From the NCBI RefSeq assembly GCF_022899355.1, contig NZ_JALJCK010000001.1, positions 534,346-598,345 of the forward strand: 64,000 nucleotides of DNA, given 5' to 3'. The number at the start of each line of letters is the position of its first letter. Positions within the stretch are counted from its first letter, which is position 1. Of the stretch, positions 54,101 to 62,651 are shown piece by piece. Both the position numbers and the translations under genes were made by a program. The stretch is from Shinella yambaruensis (GTDB taxonomy: Bacteria; Pseudomonadota; Alphaproteobacteria; Rhizobiales; Rhizobiaceae). The notes beneath the pieces are model-generated. The model was not told where the DNA came from. It did no database searches and saw only the letters and a list, made by a program, of their open reading frames with translations.

Positions 54101-54665
54101 CGCCGAAGACCTTCTTCAGTGCCTGAAGCCGTGCCCGCGCCATTGCCGGCTGGCCGGCCAGGAAGGCCATGTCGACCGGACCGCCGCTCGCGCCGGAAAG
54201 CGCGATCAGCCCTTCCGCGCCCTCCTCGACCAGCCAGCTATAGGCGATCCGGATCGCCTGGCTGCCCTCGCCGCCGAGATAGGCGCGGCTGACCAGCGCG
54301 ACGAGCCGGGCGTAACCCGCATCCGTCGCCGCCAGAAGCACGATCGAGGGCAGCTTTGCAAGCTGGGCCTGTCCGCCGCGCCGCTCGCCTTCCCCTTCGT
54401 CTTCCATGTCGATCGACAGCTGGCAGCCGATCAGCGGCTGGATTCCCTCGCTAATCGCCTTCTGCGAGAATTCGAGCGCCGCGAACAGGTTGTTCGTGTC
54501 GGTGATCGCGATCGCCGGCTGCTGGTCGGAAGTCGCCTTGCCGATGATCTTCTTGATCGGCAGGGCGCCTTCGAGCAGCGAGAAGGCCGAATGCACGCGC
54601 AGGTGCACGAATTCCGGCGTCTGTACTATCGTTCCGCCATCGGTCTTCTGCGCTTCGTCCGCCAT
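51168..54665 (-). CDS. dnaE: DNA polymerase III subunit alpha
   Basis: Main replicative polymerase, 1165 residues. PHP domain at the N terminus ([18 protein letters not shown]), polymerase palm with the catalytic [16 protein letters not shown] (Asp-x-Asp), the [14 protein letters not shown] segment and the [26 protein letters not shown] fingers block; then the helix-hairpin-helix region, an OB domain ([21 protein letters not shown]) and the tau-binding tail. Rhizobial dnaE commonly follows lolD; here two short genes intervene. The stop lies three bases from the convergent RidA stop. Confidence 0.97.
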   Translation of the reverse strand: [1165 protein letters not shown]

Positions 54666-54793
54666 GTCACCTTCCTTCCGATCAGGACGGAAAGCTTAAG
54701 CGGATTCGCCCCCTCCTCGTCCAGCCGGTTCTTGGCGTTGCACCCGCTTTCCACGCATCGGCAGACGACCGGCCGGTGAGGCAAGGCGGACGA

Positions 54794-54880
54794 TCAGATT
54801 CCGAAGAGGATGACGGAGAAGCTGGCGACGAACATGGCCATGGAGGTGAATGCAGCAAGATCACGAAGAAAATCGGTCAT
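54794..54880 (-). CDS. SOS-promoter-driven 28-residue membrane protein
   Basis: A short frame of 29 codons beginning MTDFLRDLAAFTSM and ending in a hydrophobic run (AMFVASFSVILFGI), a likely single membrane segment. GGAAAGGGAG lies nine bases before the ATG. Just upstream on the same strand is TTGACA, a LexA box and a -10 element, so it should be induced by DNA damage. Size, topology and control resemble Caulobacter SidA (29 residues, SOS-induced division inhibitor), although I see no clear sequence identity. It could also be a small membrane toxin of the TisB kind. It lies between dnaE and a secreted protein gene. Confidence 0.72.
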   Translation of the reverse strand: MTDFLRDLAAFTSMAMFVASFSVILFGI

Positions 54881-54907
54881 TGTGGCTCCCTTTCCTTTTA
54901 TGTTTTC

Positions 54908-54936
54908 ATTTTGTTCTATTCTTGTTCTCATGTCAA
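54908..54936 (-). promoter_or_regulatory. LexA-controlled promoter of the 28-residue membrane protein
   Basis: On the minus strand: perfect TTGACA (54936-54931), 17-bp spacer, CAAAAT (54913-54908). The LexA box, GTTC-TATTCTT-GTTC on the plus strand at 54913-54927, fills the spacer, the usual place for repression. The leader would be about 25 nt and contains the ribosome site. Confidence 0.75.
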
Positions 54937-55010
54937 CCGCTTTCCACAGGGCCTCTGGACCGGCGCGTCCGGGCGCAATAAGGTCGCCTCGGTCAAACGG
55001 AGGAAAAAAG

Positions 55011-55592
55011 ATGAAGTCGTTGATTGCCGTCCTTGTGCTTTCAGCCGCCCTGCCCGCCGCGGCGGGGGCTGCGGACTTTCCGGCCGAGCGCATCCTGGCG
55101 ATGGCGAGCGGCGACTGGAACAAGGACGGCGTGCCGGACCTCGCCATCGTCGCGACGGCGGACGAGGACAGCGGCAACGACAGCGGGCTCTATGTCTATC
55201 TCGCCAAACCGGAGGAAGGCCGGCTGACGCTGGCGCTCTCCCTGCCGAACACCGTTTGGGGCAGCCCGCCCATCATGGCCGGCCAGGAGCCGGAGCTGGC
55301 GGCGCTTTCCAACGGTTCCTTCACGCTGGTGACGAAGAACGAATCGATCGGCCGGGACCGGTGGCGCCAGACACTGACCATCGCCTACCGCAACTTCGAC
55401 TTCATCGTCGCGGGCTACACCTTCTCGTCCTACGATACGCTCAACCCGGACGGGGGAAGCGAATGCGACCTCAACGTGCTGACCGGCAAGGGCAAGGCCC
55501 TCGGGCAACCGATCAGCGGACAGGCGCAATTCGTGCTGCTGAAGGACTGGAAGGACGGGATTGCCCGCTCGGTCTGCGGGCTGGACAACTAG
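55011..55592 (+). CDS. secreted protein with an FG-GAP/VCBS-like calcium motif
   Basis: A 193-residue protein with a signal peptide (MKSLIAVLVLSAALPAAAGA). The mature start has GDWNKDGVPDLAIV, the DxNxDGxxD loop typical of FG-GAP/VCBS propeller repeats, here only once, followed by predicted beta-strands. Two Cys near the end (SECDLN and RSVCGLDN) could pair. GGAGGAAAA precedes ATG 55011. Function unknown. It is divergent from the SOS-driven small gene and shares its upstream region, so LexA could affect it too. Confidence 0.8.
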   Translation: MKSLIAVLVLSAALPAAAGAADFPAERILAMASGDWNKDGVPDLAIVATADEDSGNDSGLYVYLAKPEEGRLTLALSLPNTVWGSPPIMAGQEPELAALSNGSFTLVTKNESIGRDRWRQTLTIAYRNFDFIVAGYTFSSYDTLNPDGGSECDLNVLTGKGKALGQPISGQAQFVLLKDWKDGIARSVCGLDN

Positions 55593-55709
55593 AGCGCCCG
55601 TTCGGACGCAACACCGCCGCGCACTTCCCAGAAGCGCGAAAAAAATGCCGTTGGCGGTCCGGTTCGGGCAGTATGGCGGCCGGTCTCCAGCCGGCCGGCG
55701 CGCCCGGCC

Positions 55710-56396
<687 letters not shown>

Positions 56397-56407
56397 GCGT
56401 TCTGTTC

Positions 56408-57715
56408 CTATTCGTACCGCAGGGCCTGAACCGGATCGAGCTTGGAGGCGCGCCAGGCAGGGAAGATCGTCGCGAGGAAGGAAAGCGCCAGTGCCATGAG
56501 GATGACCGAAATCGTCTCGCCGGCATTCATGTCGGCCGGCAGCTGGCTGAGGAAATAGAGTTCCGGGTTGAACAGCGTCGTGCCCGAGATCCAGGAGAAG
56601 AACTGGCGGATCGATTCGACGTTGAGGCAGACGATGACGCCGAGCAGCACACCCGCGAAGGTGCCCACCGTGCCGATCGCCGCGCCCGTCATGAAGAAGA
56701 TGCGCATGATGGCGCCTGATGTGGCGCCCATGGTGCGCAGGATCGCGATGTCGCTGCCCTTGTCCTTCACCAGCATGATGAGGCCGGAGATGATGTTGAG
56801 CGCGGCGACGAGCACGATCAGCGTCAGGATCATGAACATGACGTTGCGCTCGACCTGCAGGGCCGAGAAGAAGGTGCGGTTGCGCTGGCGCCAGTCGGTG
56901 ATGAAGATCTGCCGTTCGGCCGCCGCCTCGATCGGCTGGCGCAGCTGGTCGACATCGTCGGGATTGGCGACGAAGAGCTCGATCGACTGAACGACGCCCT
57001 CGGCGTTGAAATAGAGCTGCGCCTCCTCGAGCGGCATGTAGATGATCGACGCGTCGTATTCCGACATGCCGATCTCGAAGATGGCGGAGACCGTGTAGGT
57101 CTTCACGCGCGGATTGACGCCGAGCGGCGTCACGTCGCCTTCCGGCGCGACGAGCGTGATCTGGCCGCCGGCGCTGAGGCCGAGCTGCTCGGCCATGCGC
57201 GAGCCGATGGCGACGCCGCTGCCGGAGGCGAACCCGACGAGATCGCCTTCCTTGATATTGTCGGAGACGGCCTTCATCTTGGCGAGATCGTCGGCGCGCA
57301 CGCCGCGCACCAGCGCGCCGGTGCCGGCGCCTGCCGTGCCCGAGGCGAGCGTCTGGCCCTCGACGAGCGGAATGGCCATGGTGACGCCGGGGACCGCGGA
57401 CAGGCGCTCGGCGAGCTGGGCATAGTTGTTCAGCGGCGTGTCGATCGGCTGGACGATCATGTGGCCGTTGATGCCGAGGATGCGCGAGATCAGCTCGGTG
57501 CGGAACCCGTTCATGACGGCCATGACGATGATGAGCGTCGCAACGCCCAGCATGATGCCGATGAAGGAGAAGCCGGCAATCACCGAGATGAAGGCTTCCT
57601 TGCGCCGGGAGCGCAGGTAGCGCCAGGCGACCATCCGCTCGAAGGCGGAGAACGGGCGGTTCTTGTTGAAGGCCTGCGCCTCGGTTGCAGATGCACCGCT
57701 CGCTGCGTCAGCCAT
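56408..57715 (-). CDS. lolC: lipoprotein-releasing ABC transporter permease
   Basis: A 435-residue permease with an N-terminal membrane segment, a large periplasmic MacB-like domain (about 50-290) and three C-terminal segments. The start region [50 protein letters not shown] and final [18 protein letters not shown] are family signatures. Alphaproteobacteria commonly have one permease (LolC/E hybrid, sometimes called LolF) acting as a homodimer with LolD; only one is present here. Confidence 0.93.
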   Translation of the reverse strand: MADAASGASATEAQAFNKNRPFSAFERMVAWRYLRSRRKEAFISVIAGFSFIGIMLGVATLIIVMAVMNGFRTELISRILGINGHMIVQPIDTPLNNYAQLAERLSAVPGVTMAIPLVEGQTLASGTAGAGTGALVRGVRADDLAKMKAVSDNIKEGDLVGFASGSGVAIGSRMAEQLGLSAGGQITLVAPEGDVTPLGVNPRVKTYTVSAIFEIGMSEYDASIIYMPLEEAQLYFNAEGVVQSIELFVANPDDVDQLRQPIEAAAERQIFITDWRQRNRTFFSALQVERNVMFMILTLIVLVAALNIISGLIMLVKDKGSDIAILRTMGATSGAIMRIFFMTGAAIGTVGTFAGVLLGVIVCLNVESIRQFFSWISGTTLFNPELYFLSQLPADMNAGETISVILMALALSFLATIFPAWRASKLDPVQALRYE

Positions 57716-57751
57716 GATTTCCCCCGTTGCCGCCGGCGCCGCTGCGCCGCA

Positions 57752-59080
57752 TCAAATGCCGGACGTCAGGCGGTTGATCGCCGCCTCGATGGTCAGCGTC
57801 TCGCGTTCGCCGGTCTTGCGATCCTTGATCTCGACCTCGCCGTTCGCGATGCCGCGCGGACCGGCAATGACCTGCACCGGCGCGCCGATGAGGTCTGCGG
57901 TCGCGAATTTCGCGCCGGCGCGCTCGTCCTTGTCGTCGTAGAGCACGTCGACGCCGGCCTTCAGCAGCGCGCCGTAGATCTGCTCGCAGGCCGCGTCGCA
58001 GGCGGCATCGCCCGACTTCATGTTGATGACGATCGCCTCAAAGGGCGCGACGGCCTTCGGCCAGATGATGCCGTTCTCGTCATGCGAGGCTTCGATGATG
58101 GCCGGCACGAGGCGCGTCGGGCCGATGCCGTAGGAGCCCATATGCACGGTATGCTCCTTGCCATCGGGGCCCTGGACCTTGGCGCCCATGGCTTCGGAAT
58201 ATTTCGTGCCGAAATAGAAGATGTGGCCGACCTCGATGCCCCGGGCCGACAGGCGCTCACCTTCCGGGATCGCCTCGAAGGCGGGCGCGTCGTGCATTTC
58301 GGAGGTGGCCGCGTAGCGCGAGGTCCACTTGTCGAAGATCGCCTTCAGGCCGGCGACGTCCTCGAAGTTGGTGTCTTCCGCCGGAATGTCGAAATTCAGG
58401 AAATCCGTGTGGCAGAAGACTTCCGATTCGCCCGTATCGGCGAGGATGATGAATTCGTGGCTGAGATCGCCGCCGATCGGGCCGGTGTCGGCGCGCATCG
58501 GAATGGCGCGCAGGCCCATGCGCGAGAAGGTGCGCAGATACGCCGCGAACATGCGGTTGTAGGCGTGCACGGCGCCCTCGCGGTCGAGGTCGAAGGAATA
58601 GGCGTCCTTCATCAGGAATTCGCGCGAGCGCATGGTGCCGAAGCGCGGGCGGATCTCGTCGCGGAACTTCAACTGGATATGGTAGAGATTGAGCGGCAGG
58701 TCCTTGTAGGACTTCACGAACGAGCGGAAGACGTCCGTGATCATCTCCTCGTTGGTCGGGCCGTAGAGCATCGGGCGCTCCTGGCGGTCCTTGATGCGCA
58801 GCATCTCCTTGCCATAGGCATCATAGCGGCCGCTTTCCTGCCAGAGCTCGGCCGATTGCAGCGTCGGCATCAGAAGCTCGACGGCGCCGGAGCGGTTCTG
58901 CTCCTCGCGGATGATGGCGTTCACCTTGTCGAGAACCCGCTTGCCGAGCGGCAGCCAGGTATAGATGCCCTGGGACTGCTGCTTGATCATGCCCGCACGC
59001 AGCATGAGCCGGTGGGAGACGATCTCGGCCTCCTTGGGATTTTCCTTGAGGATGGGCAGGAAGAAGCGGGAAAGGCGCAT
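57752..59080 (-). CDS. proS: prolyl-tRNA synthetase
   Basis: Class II synthetase of 442 residues. Motif 2 [26 protein letters not shown], motif 3 [18 protein letters not shown], and a C-terminal anticodon-binding domain ([24 protein letters not shown]). It is the short alphaproteobacterial type without the editing insertion between motifs 2 and 3, so clearance of Ala-tRNA(Pro) must rest on a separate protein. It leads the proS-lolC-lolD run. Confidence 0.96.
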   Translation of the reverse strand: MRLSRFFLPILKENPKEAEIVSHRLMLRAGMIKQQSQGIYTWLPLGKRVLDKVNAIIREEQNRSGAVELLMPTLQSAELWQESGRYDAYGKEMLRIKDRQERPMLYGPTNEEMITDVFRSFVKSYKDLPLNLYHIQLKFRDEIRPRFGTMRSREFLMKDAYSFDLDREGAVHAYNRMFAAYLRTFSRMGLRAIPMRADTGPIGGDLSHEFIILADTGESEVFCHTDFLNFDIPAEDTNFEDVAGLKAIFDKWTSRYAATSEMHDAPAFEAIPEGERLSARGIEVGHIFYFGTKYSEAMGAKVQGPDGKEHTVHMGSYGIGPTRLVPAIIEASHDENGIIWPKAVAPFEAIVINMKSGDAACDAACEQIYGALLKAGVDVLYDDKDERAGAKFATADLIGAPVQVIAGPRGIANGEVEIKDRKTGERETLTIEAAINRLTSGI

Positions 59081-59265
59081 ATCGGGTTCCGGAGTGACTG
59101 ATCCGCCCTATTTCGGGAATCGGGCAAAATGACGTTGATTTTGATGCGTTCATAAACGCTTCGCCACCGGAAGGGAACCCGGCAGCCCGCAGCGGAGCGC
59201 CGAGTCGGCGCACTGTCCACCGCCCGGATGGCCTCGCCAAATGTGGCAGAAAAATGGGGCCGCCA

Positions 59266-59294
59266 ATAACGGAAATTGCGCAGGCTTTGTCAAT
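59266..59294 (-). promoter_or_regulatory. possible proS promoter
   Basis: On the minus strand a perfect TTGACA, 17-bp spacer and CGTTAT. The leader would be about 180 nt long. Confidence 0.45.
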
Positions 59295-59372
59295 GGAAAA
59301 ATTTTATTCCAGTGTAACAAAAATGCAAAAAAACCGGATGACAACGCCTAACGTTTGGGCTAGTTTCAGGCC

Positions 59373-59522
59373 ACAAAACAGGCAAGAAGTGCAAATTCCT
59401 GCCAATTTCGCGGTCAAGTCTTGGGAGGATCAGATCTTTGGCGCGCGTAGACGCTGCCACCGCACAACGGATAAAGATCACGCGATACCTGCAAAACAAG
59501 GCTTTCAGCCTTGTTTTTTTTT
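59373..59522 (+). ncRNA. candidate small RNA upstream of proS
   Basis: An ATGACA box (59338-59343), 17-bp spacer and TAGTTT (59361-59366, the same -10 as the rpmG promoter) would start a transcript near 59373. It would end at a textbook terminator: ACAAGGCT-TTC-AGCCTTGT (59496-59514) and a run of nine T (59514-59522). The 150-nt span has no frame that stops before the terminator. It also holds GGCA...TGCC complementarity near 59380-59402. Divergent from proS. No family recognised. Confidence 0.55.
59496..59522 (+). terminator. strong rho-independent terminator
   Basis: Eight-base stem ACAAGGCT / AGCCTTGT, extendable by A-T pairs, with nine consecutive T. No protein gene on this strand ends here. 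Confidence 0.85.
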
Positions 59523-59793
59523 GCCTTTTGCAGGAGCAGCCTCCCCGAGACCGATTTGCCTGAAAAGTCCATGCGGCAAAGGCGCACACCGGCCGCTCCC
59601 GCGACACTCCGCCTCACGTAGGGTGAAGCCAATCCGCCGGAATGCGCCTTTCCCGGAGGCAACGGAGCGTTCGGCCCGCCTCTTTCACGTGCATTCGCCT
59701 CGATGATCAAGGAAAGACTTTCCGGAGCGGCCCGGAACGGTTGGAATGGCTTGCTCTCGGCCTCAAGTGGCCGTTAACCTTTTGGGCAGCCGC

Positions 59794-60063
59794 TCAGTTG
59801 AAATCGGGCATGAACTGCGGGATGGAATCGATGCCATAGCCGAGGCGCACCGACAGGACGTACCAGATGCCGTAGATGATGGCGGAGATGAGCGTCGTCA
59901 TGAGCACGACACGTCCGCCGCGGAAGCGCGCAGGCGCGCTCTCCACGGTGCCGGGCACCACCTCCTCCGCCTCGGCCTGCGTCTTCAACCCGAAGGGAAG
60001 CACGGCGAACAGCGTCATCCACCAGACGATGAAATAGACGGCGAAATAAGAGAAGATCTGCAT
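59794..60063 (-). CDS. DUF1467 family small membrane protein
   Basis: An 89-residue protein with two membrane segments: MQIFSYFAVYFIVWWMTLFAVLPFG and LMTTLISAIIYGIWYVLS, and an end GYGIDSIPQFMPDFN. DUF1467 members lie between rnj and proS in many Rhizobiales. Function unknown. ATG 60063 gives the family start; an upstream in-frame ATG at 60165 adds an unsupported Arg-rich extension. Confidence 0.88.
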   Translation of the reverse strand: MQIFSYFAVYFIVWWMTLFAVLPFGLKTQAEAEEVVPGTVESAPARFRGGRVVLMTTLISAIIYGIWYVLSVRLGYGIDSIPQFMPDFN

Positions 60064-60200
60064 GGACGGCCCTCGTGCGACAGCCGGTCTTGTACGCCTG
60101 TCGCGGATGAAGTTCAAACGGCGCGAAGGCGGCGTGCTGTCACACCCCTGCCGCCCGCCCCTCATCCCGCCGGTAGGACGAAGGGCTTTCGCGCATCCCG

Positions 60201-61868
60201 TCAGACCTTCGTCAGGAACACGGTGACGACGGGCTTCTTGCCCCAGATCTCGTTGGCGGTGGAGCGCACGGCGCGGCGCACGGCCTCGCGCACCATCTCC
60301 AGGTCCTTGCGGCGCGCGCGCGGGATGCTCTCGACGGCACCGAGCACGGCGTCATAGAGCGTATCGCCCATGTCCTCGCCCTCGTCGTCGAACTGCGGCA
60401 GGCCGAAGGGCTCCACTTCGGGATCGCCCATGAAATCATAGCGGCTGTCGAGCAGGACGCTGACGGCGACATGGCCGACGAAGGCGAGCTTGCGGCGGTC
60501 GCCGATGCCCATCTCGTCATAGTCGCCGATAAGGTTGCCATCCTTGAAGATGCGGCCGAAGGGGGCGTGGTCGACGACCTCCGGCTCGCCGGGAGCGAGC
60601 TTCAGGATATCGCCGTTGCGCACGCGCGGCACCGCGGCGATGCCGGACTGTTCGGCAAGCTCGGCATGGGCGGTGAGATGCACCGCCTCGCCATGGACGG
60701 GCACGACCATCTTCGGGCGCGTCCAGCCGTACATCTGCTGCAATTCGTGGCGGCGCGGGTGGCCGGAAACGTGCACCAGCGCCTCGCTGTCGGTGATGAC
60801 GTTGATGCCCTGCTCGACCAGGCCATTCTTGATATCGTTGATCGCCTTCTCGTTGCCCGGGATGGCGCGCGAGGAGAAGATGATCGTGTCGCCGTCGGTG
60901 AAGGCGACGTTGCGCATCTCGTCGCGGGCGATCTTGGCGAGGGCCGCGCGCGGCTCGCCCTGGCTGCCGGTCAGGATGACGACGACCTTGTCGCGCGGGA
61001 TATAGCCGAACTCGTCCTCGGCGATGAAGGGTTTCAGGCCCTCCATCAGGCCGATGTCGCGCGCCACCTCGGTGACGCGCTTCATCGAGCTGCCGAGCAG
61101 CAGCACCTCGCGCCCGGCGGCCTCGGCGGCCTGGGCAATGGAGCGGATACGGCCGACATTGGAGGAGAAGGTGGTGATGCCCACCCGGCCCTCGGCGGCC
61201 TCGATGATCTTCGTCAGGCTCTCCGACACCTCGCGCTCTGAGGGCGAGACGCCGTCGCGTACCGCATTGGTGCTGTCGCAGATCAGCGCCAGCACGCCCT
61301 CGTCGCCGAGCTTGCGGAAGCGGGTCTCGTCGGTCAGCGGCCCGAGCGACGGATCGAGGTCGATCTTCCAGTCGCCGGTGTGGATGACCGTGCCGAGCGG
61401 CGTCTTGATCGCCAGCGACATCGGCTCGGGAATGGAGTGGTTGACGCCGATCGCCTCGATCTCGAACGGGCCGACATTGATGCGGTCGCCCTGCTTGAAG
61501 ATCGTCACCGGGATCTCGGTGCGGCTCTTCTCGTAGTCGCGCTTGGCCTCCAGCATGCCGGCGGTGAAGGGCGAGGCATAGACCGGCACGTTGAGGCCGG
61601 GCCATAGCTCGTTCAGCGCACCGTAATGGTCCTCGTGCGCATGGGTGATGATGATGCCCTTGAGGTTCTTGCGCTCCTCGGCGAGGAAGCGGATATCGGG
61701 CAGCACGAGATCGACCCCCGGCAGGTCCGGCCCCGGGAAGGTGACGCCGCAATCGACCATGATCCACTGGCGGTTCTTCCTCGGGCCGTAGCCGTAGAGC
61801 GCCAGGTTCATGCCGATTTCGCCGACGCCGCCAAGCGGCAGGAATACCAGTTCGTCTTCTTTTGCCAT
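60201..61868 (-). CDS. rnj: ribonuclease J
   Basis: Metallo-beta-lactamase/beta-CASP ribonuclease of 555 residues, a 5'-3' exonuclease and endonuclease needed for 23S rRNA trimming and mRNA turnover. Metal site THAHEDHYGALNE (HxHxDH), HTGDWKIDLDP, beta-CASP blocks including GITTFSSNVGRI and VILTGSQGEPRAALAKIA, and HVSGHPRRHELQQMY. Having both RNase E and RNase J, as here, is common in rhizobia. Starts 15 bp after birA. Confidence 0.95.
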   Translation of the reverse strand: MAKEDELVFLPLGGVGEIGMNLALYGYGPRKNRQWIMVDCGVTFPGPDLPGVDLVLPDIRFLAEERKNLKGIIITHAHEDHYGALNELWPGLNVPVYASPFTAGMLEAKRDYEKSRTEIPVTIFKQGDRINVGPFEIEAIGVNHSIPEPMSLAIKTPLGTVIHTGDWKIDLDPSLGPLTDETRFRKLGDEGVLALICDSTNAVRDGVSPSEREVSESLTKIIEAAEGRVGITTFSSNVGRIRSIAQAAEAAGREVLLLGSSMKRVTEVARDIGLMEGLKPFIAEDEFGYIPRDKVVVILTGSQGEPRAALAKIARDEMRNVAFTDGDTIIFSSRAIPGNEKAINDIKNGLVEQGINVITDSEALVHVSGHPRRHELQQMYGWTRPKMVVPVHGEAVHLTAHAELAEQSGIAAVPRVRNGDILKLAPGEPEVVDHAPFGRIFKDGNLIGDYDEMGIGDRRKLAFVGHVAVSVLLDSRYDFMGDPEVEPFGLPQFDDEGEDMGDTLYDAVLGAVESIPRARRKDLEMVREAVRRAVRSTANEIWGKKPVVTVFLTKV

Positions 61869-61883
61869 CGGCTTTTAAAATTC

Positions 61884-62651
61884 CTATCCAAAAAACACGT
61901 CGCCGGCCGCGATCAACCGCGTGCCGCCGTCATCCGTCTCCAGTTTCAGGAGACCTGTATCATCTATTCCGGAAAAGCGCCCGGAAATAGAACGGTCGGG
62001 CAGATTGACCGTGATGTTTTCCCCGATGCCGCCGGCCACCCGTTTCCAGCGCTCCATGATGGCCGAAATCCCGCGTCCGCCGTCCCAAAGCGACAGCGTT
62101 TCCGCCATCGACTGGAAGAGATAGGCGAACAATTCCTCGGGAGAAGCGGCCGCACCGAAATCACGCAGCGTTGCGACGGGATAGAGCCCGGCGTCGGGCG
62201 CCACGGCGACATTGATGCCGATGCCGATGACCAGCCCATGGCGCCCGTCGGGAAGCGTCTCGCCCTCGATCAGGATGCCGCAGACCTTGCGGCGGTCGAC
62301 GAGGATGTCGTTCGGCCACTTGATCAGCACGTCGGGCGCATCGGGCGGCATGATGCGGCTCACCGCATCCTGCACCGCGACCGCGACGGCGAGCGGCAGG
62401 GAGCCGAGCCGGTCCATCGGCGCCGGATCGATCAGGAGCAGCGAGGCGTAGAGGTTGCCGGGTTCGGAAAACCAGGCGCGCCCGCGCCGGCCGCGGCCGC
62501 CCGTCTGCCGCTCCGCCGTGATCCAGAGACCCGAAAGCGCGCCCTTTCGGGCGCGCTCCAGGCATTCCGTATTGGTCGAGCCCACGTCGGCGAGCGCCTC
62601 GTGCCGGAAGTCGTCGAGCGACAACCGGCGGTGCGTGCCGGACCCGCTCAA
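61884..62651 (-). CDS. birA: biotin--[acetyl-CoA-carboxylase] ligase
   Basis: Attaches biotin to AccB and other carriers. 255 residues: [33 protein letters not shown] (biotinyl-AMP loop), [21 protein letters not shown] and VIGIGINVA. No N-terminal HTH, so it is a class I enzyme and not a repressor. The start codon lies within the end of nuoN (four-base overlap), giving coupled translation after complex I genes. Confidence 0.95.
   Translation of the reverse strand: MSGSGTHRRLSLDDFRHEALADVGSTNTECLERARKGALSGLWITAERQTGGRGRRGRAWFSEPGNLYASLLLIDPAPMDRLGSLPLAVAVAVQDAVSRIMPPDAPDVLIKWPNDILVDRRKVCGILIEGETLPDGRHGLVIGIGINVAVAPDAGLYPVATLRDFGAAASPEELFAYLFQSMAETLSLWDGGRGISAIMERWKRVAGGIGENITVNLPDRSISGRFSGIDDTGLLKLETDDGGTRLIAAGDVFFG

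Larger units (their letters stand above)
59081..59793. other. 713-bp intergenic region holding the proS promoter and a candidate sRNA
   Basis: No protein gene is convincing here. The left part should hold the proS promoter (minus strand, TTGACA at 59294-59289 and CGTTAT at 59271-59266, 17-bp spacer). The centre has a plus-strand promoter-like pair and a strong terminator, listed separately. From 59523 to 59793 nothing specific was seen. Confidence 0.6.

Noticed and set aside
59433-59561. TTG-started frame (MARVDAATAQRIK...) with GGGAGG upstream
   Set aside because: It reads through a strong terminator with nine T, and no homologue is known to me; the sRNA reading is better.
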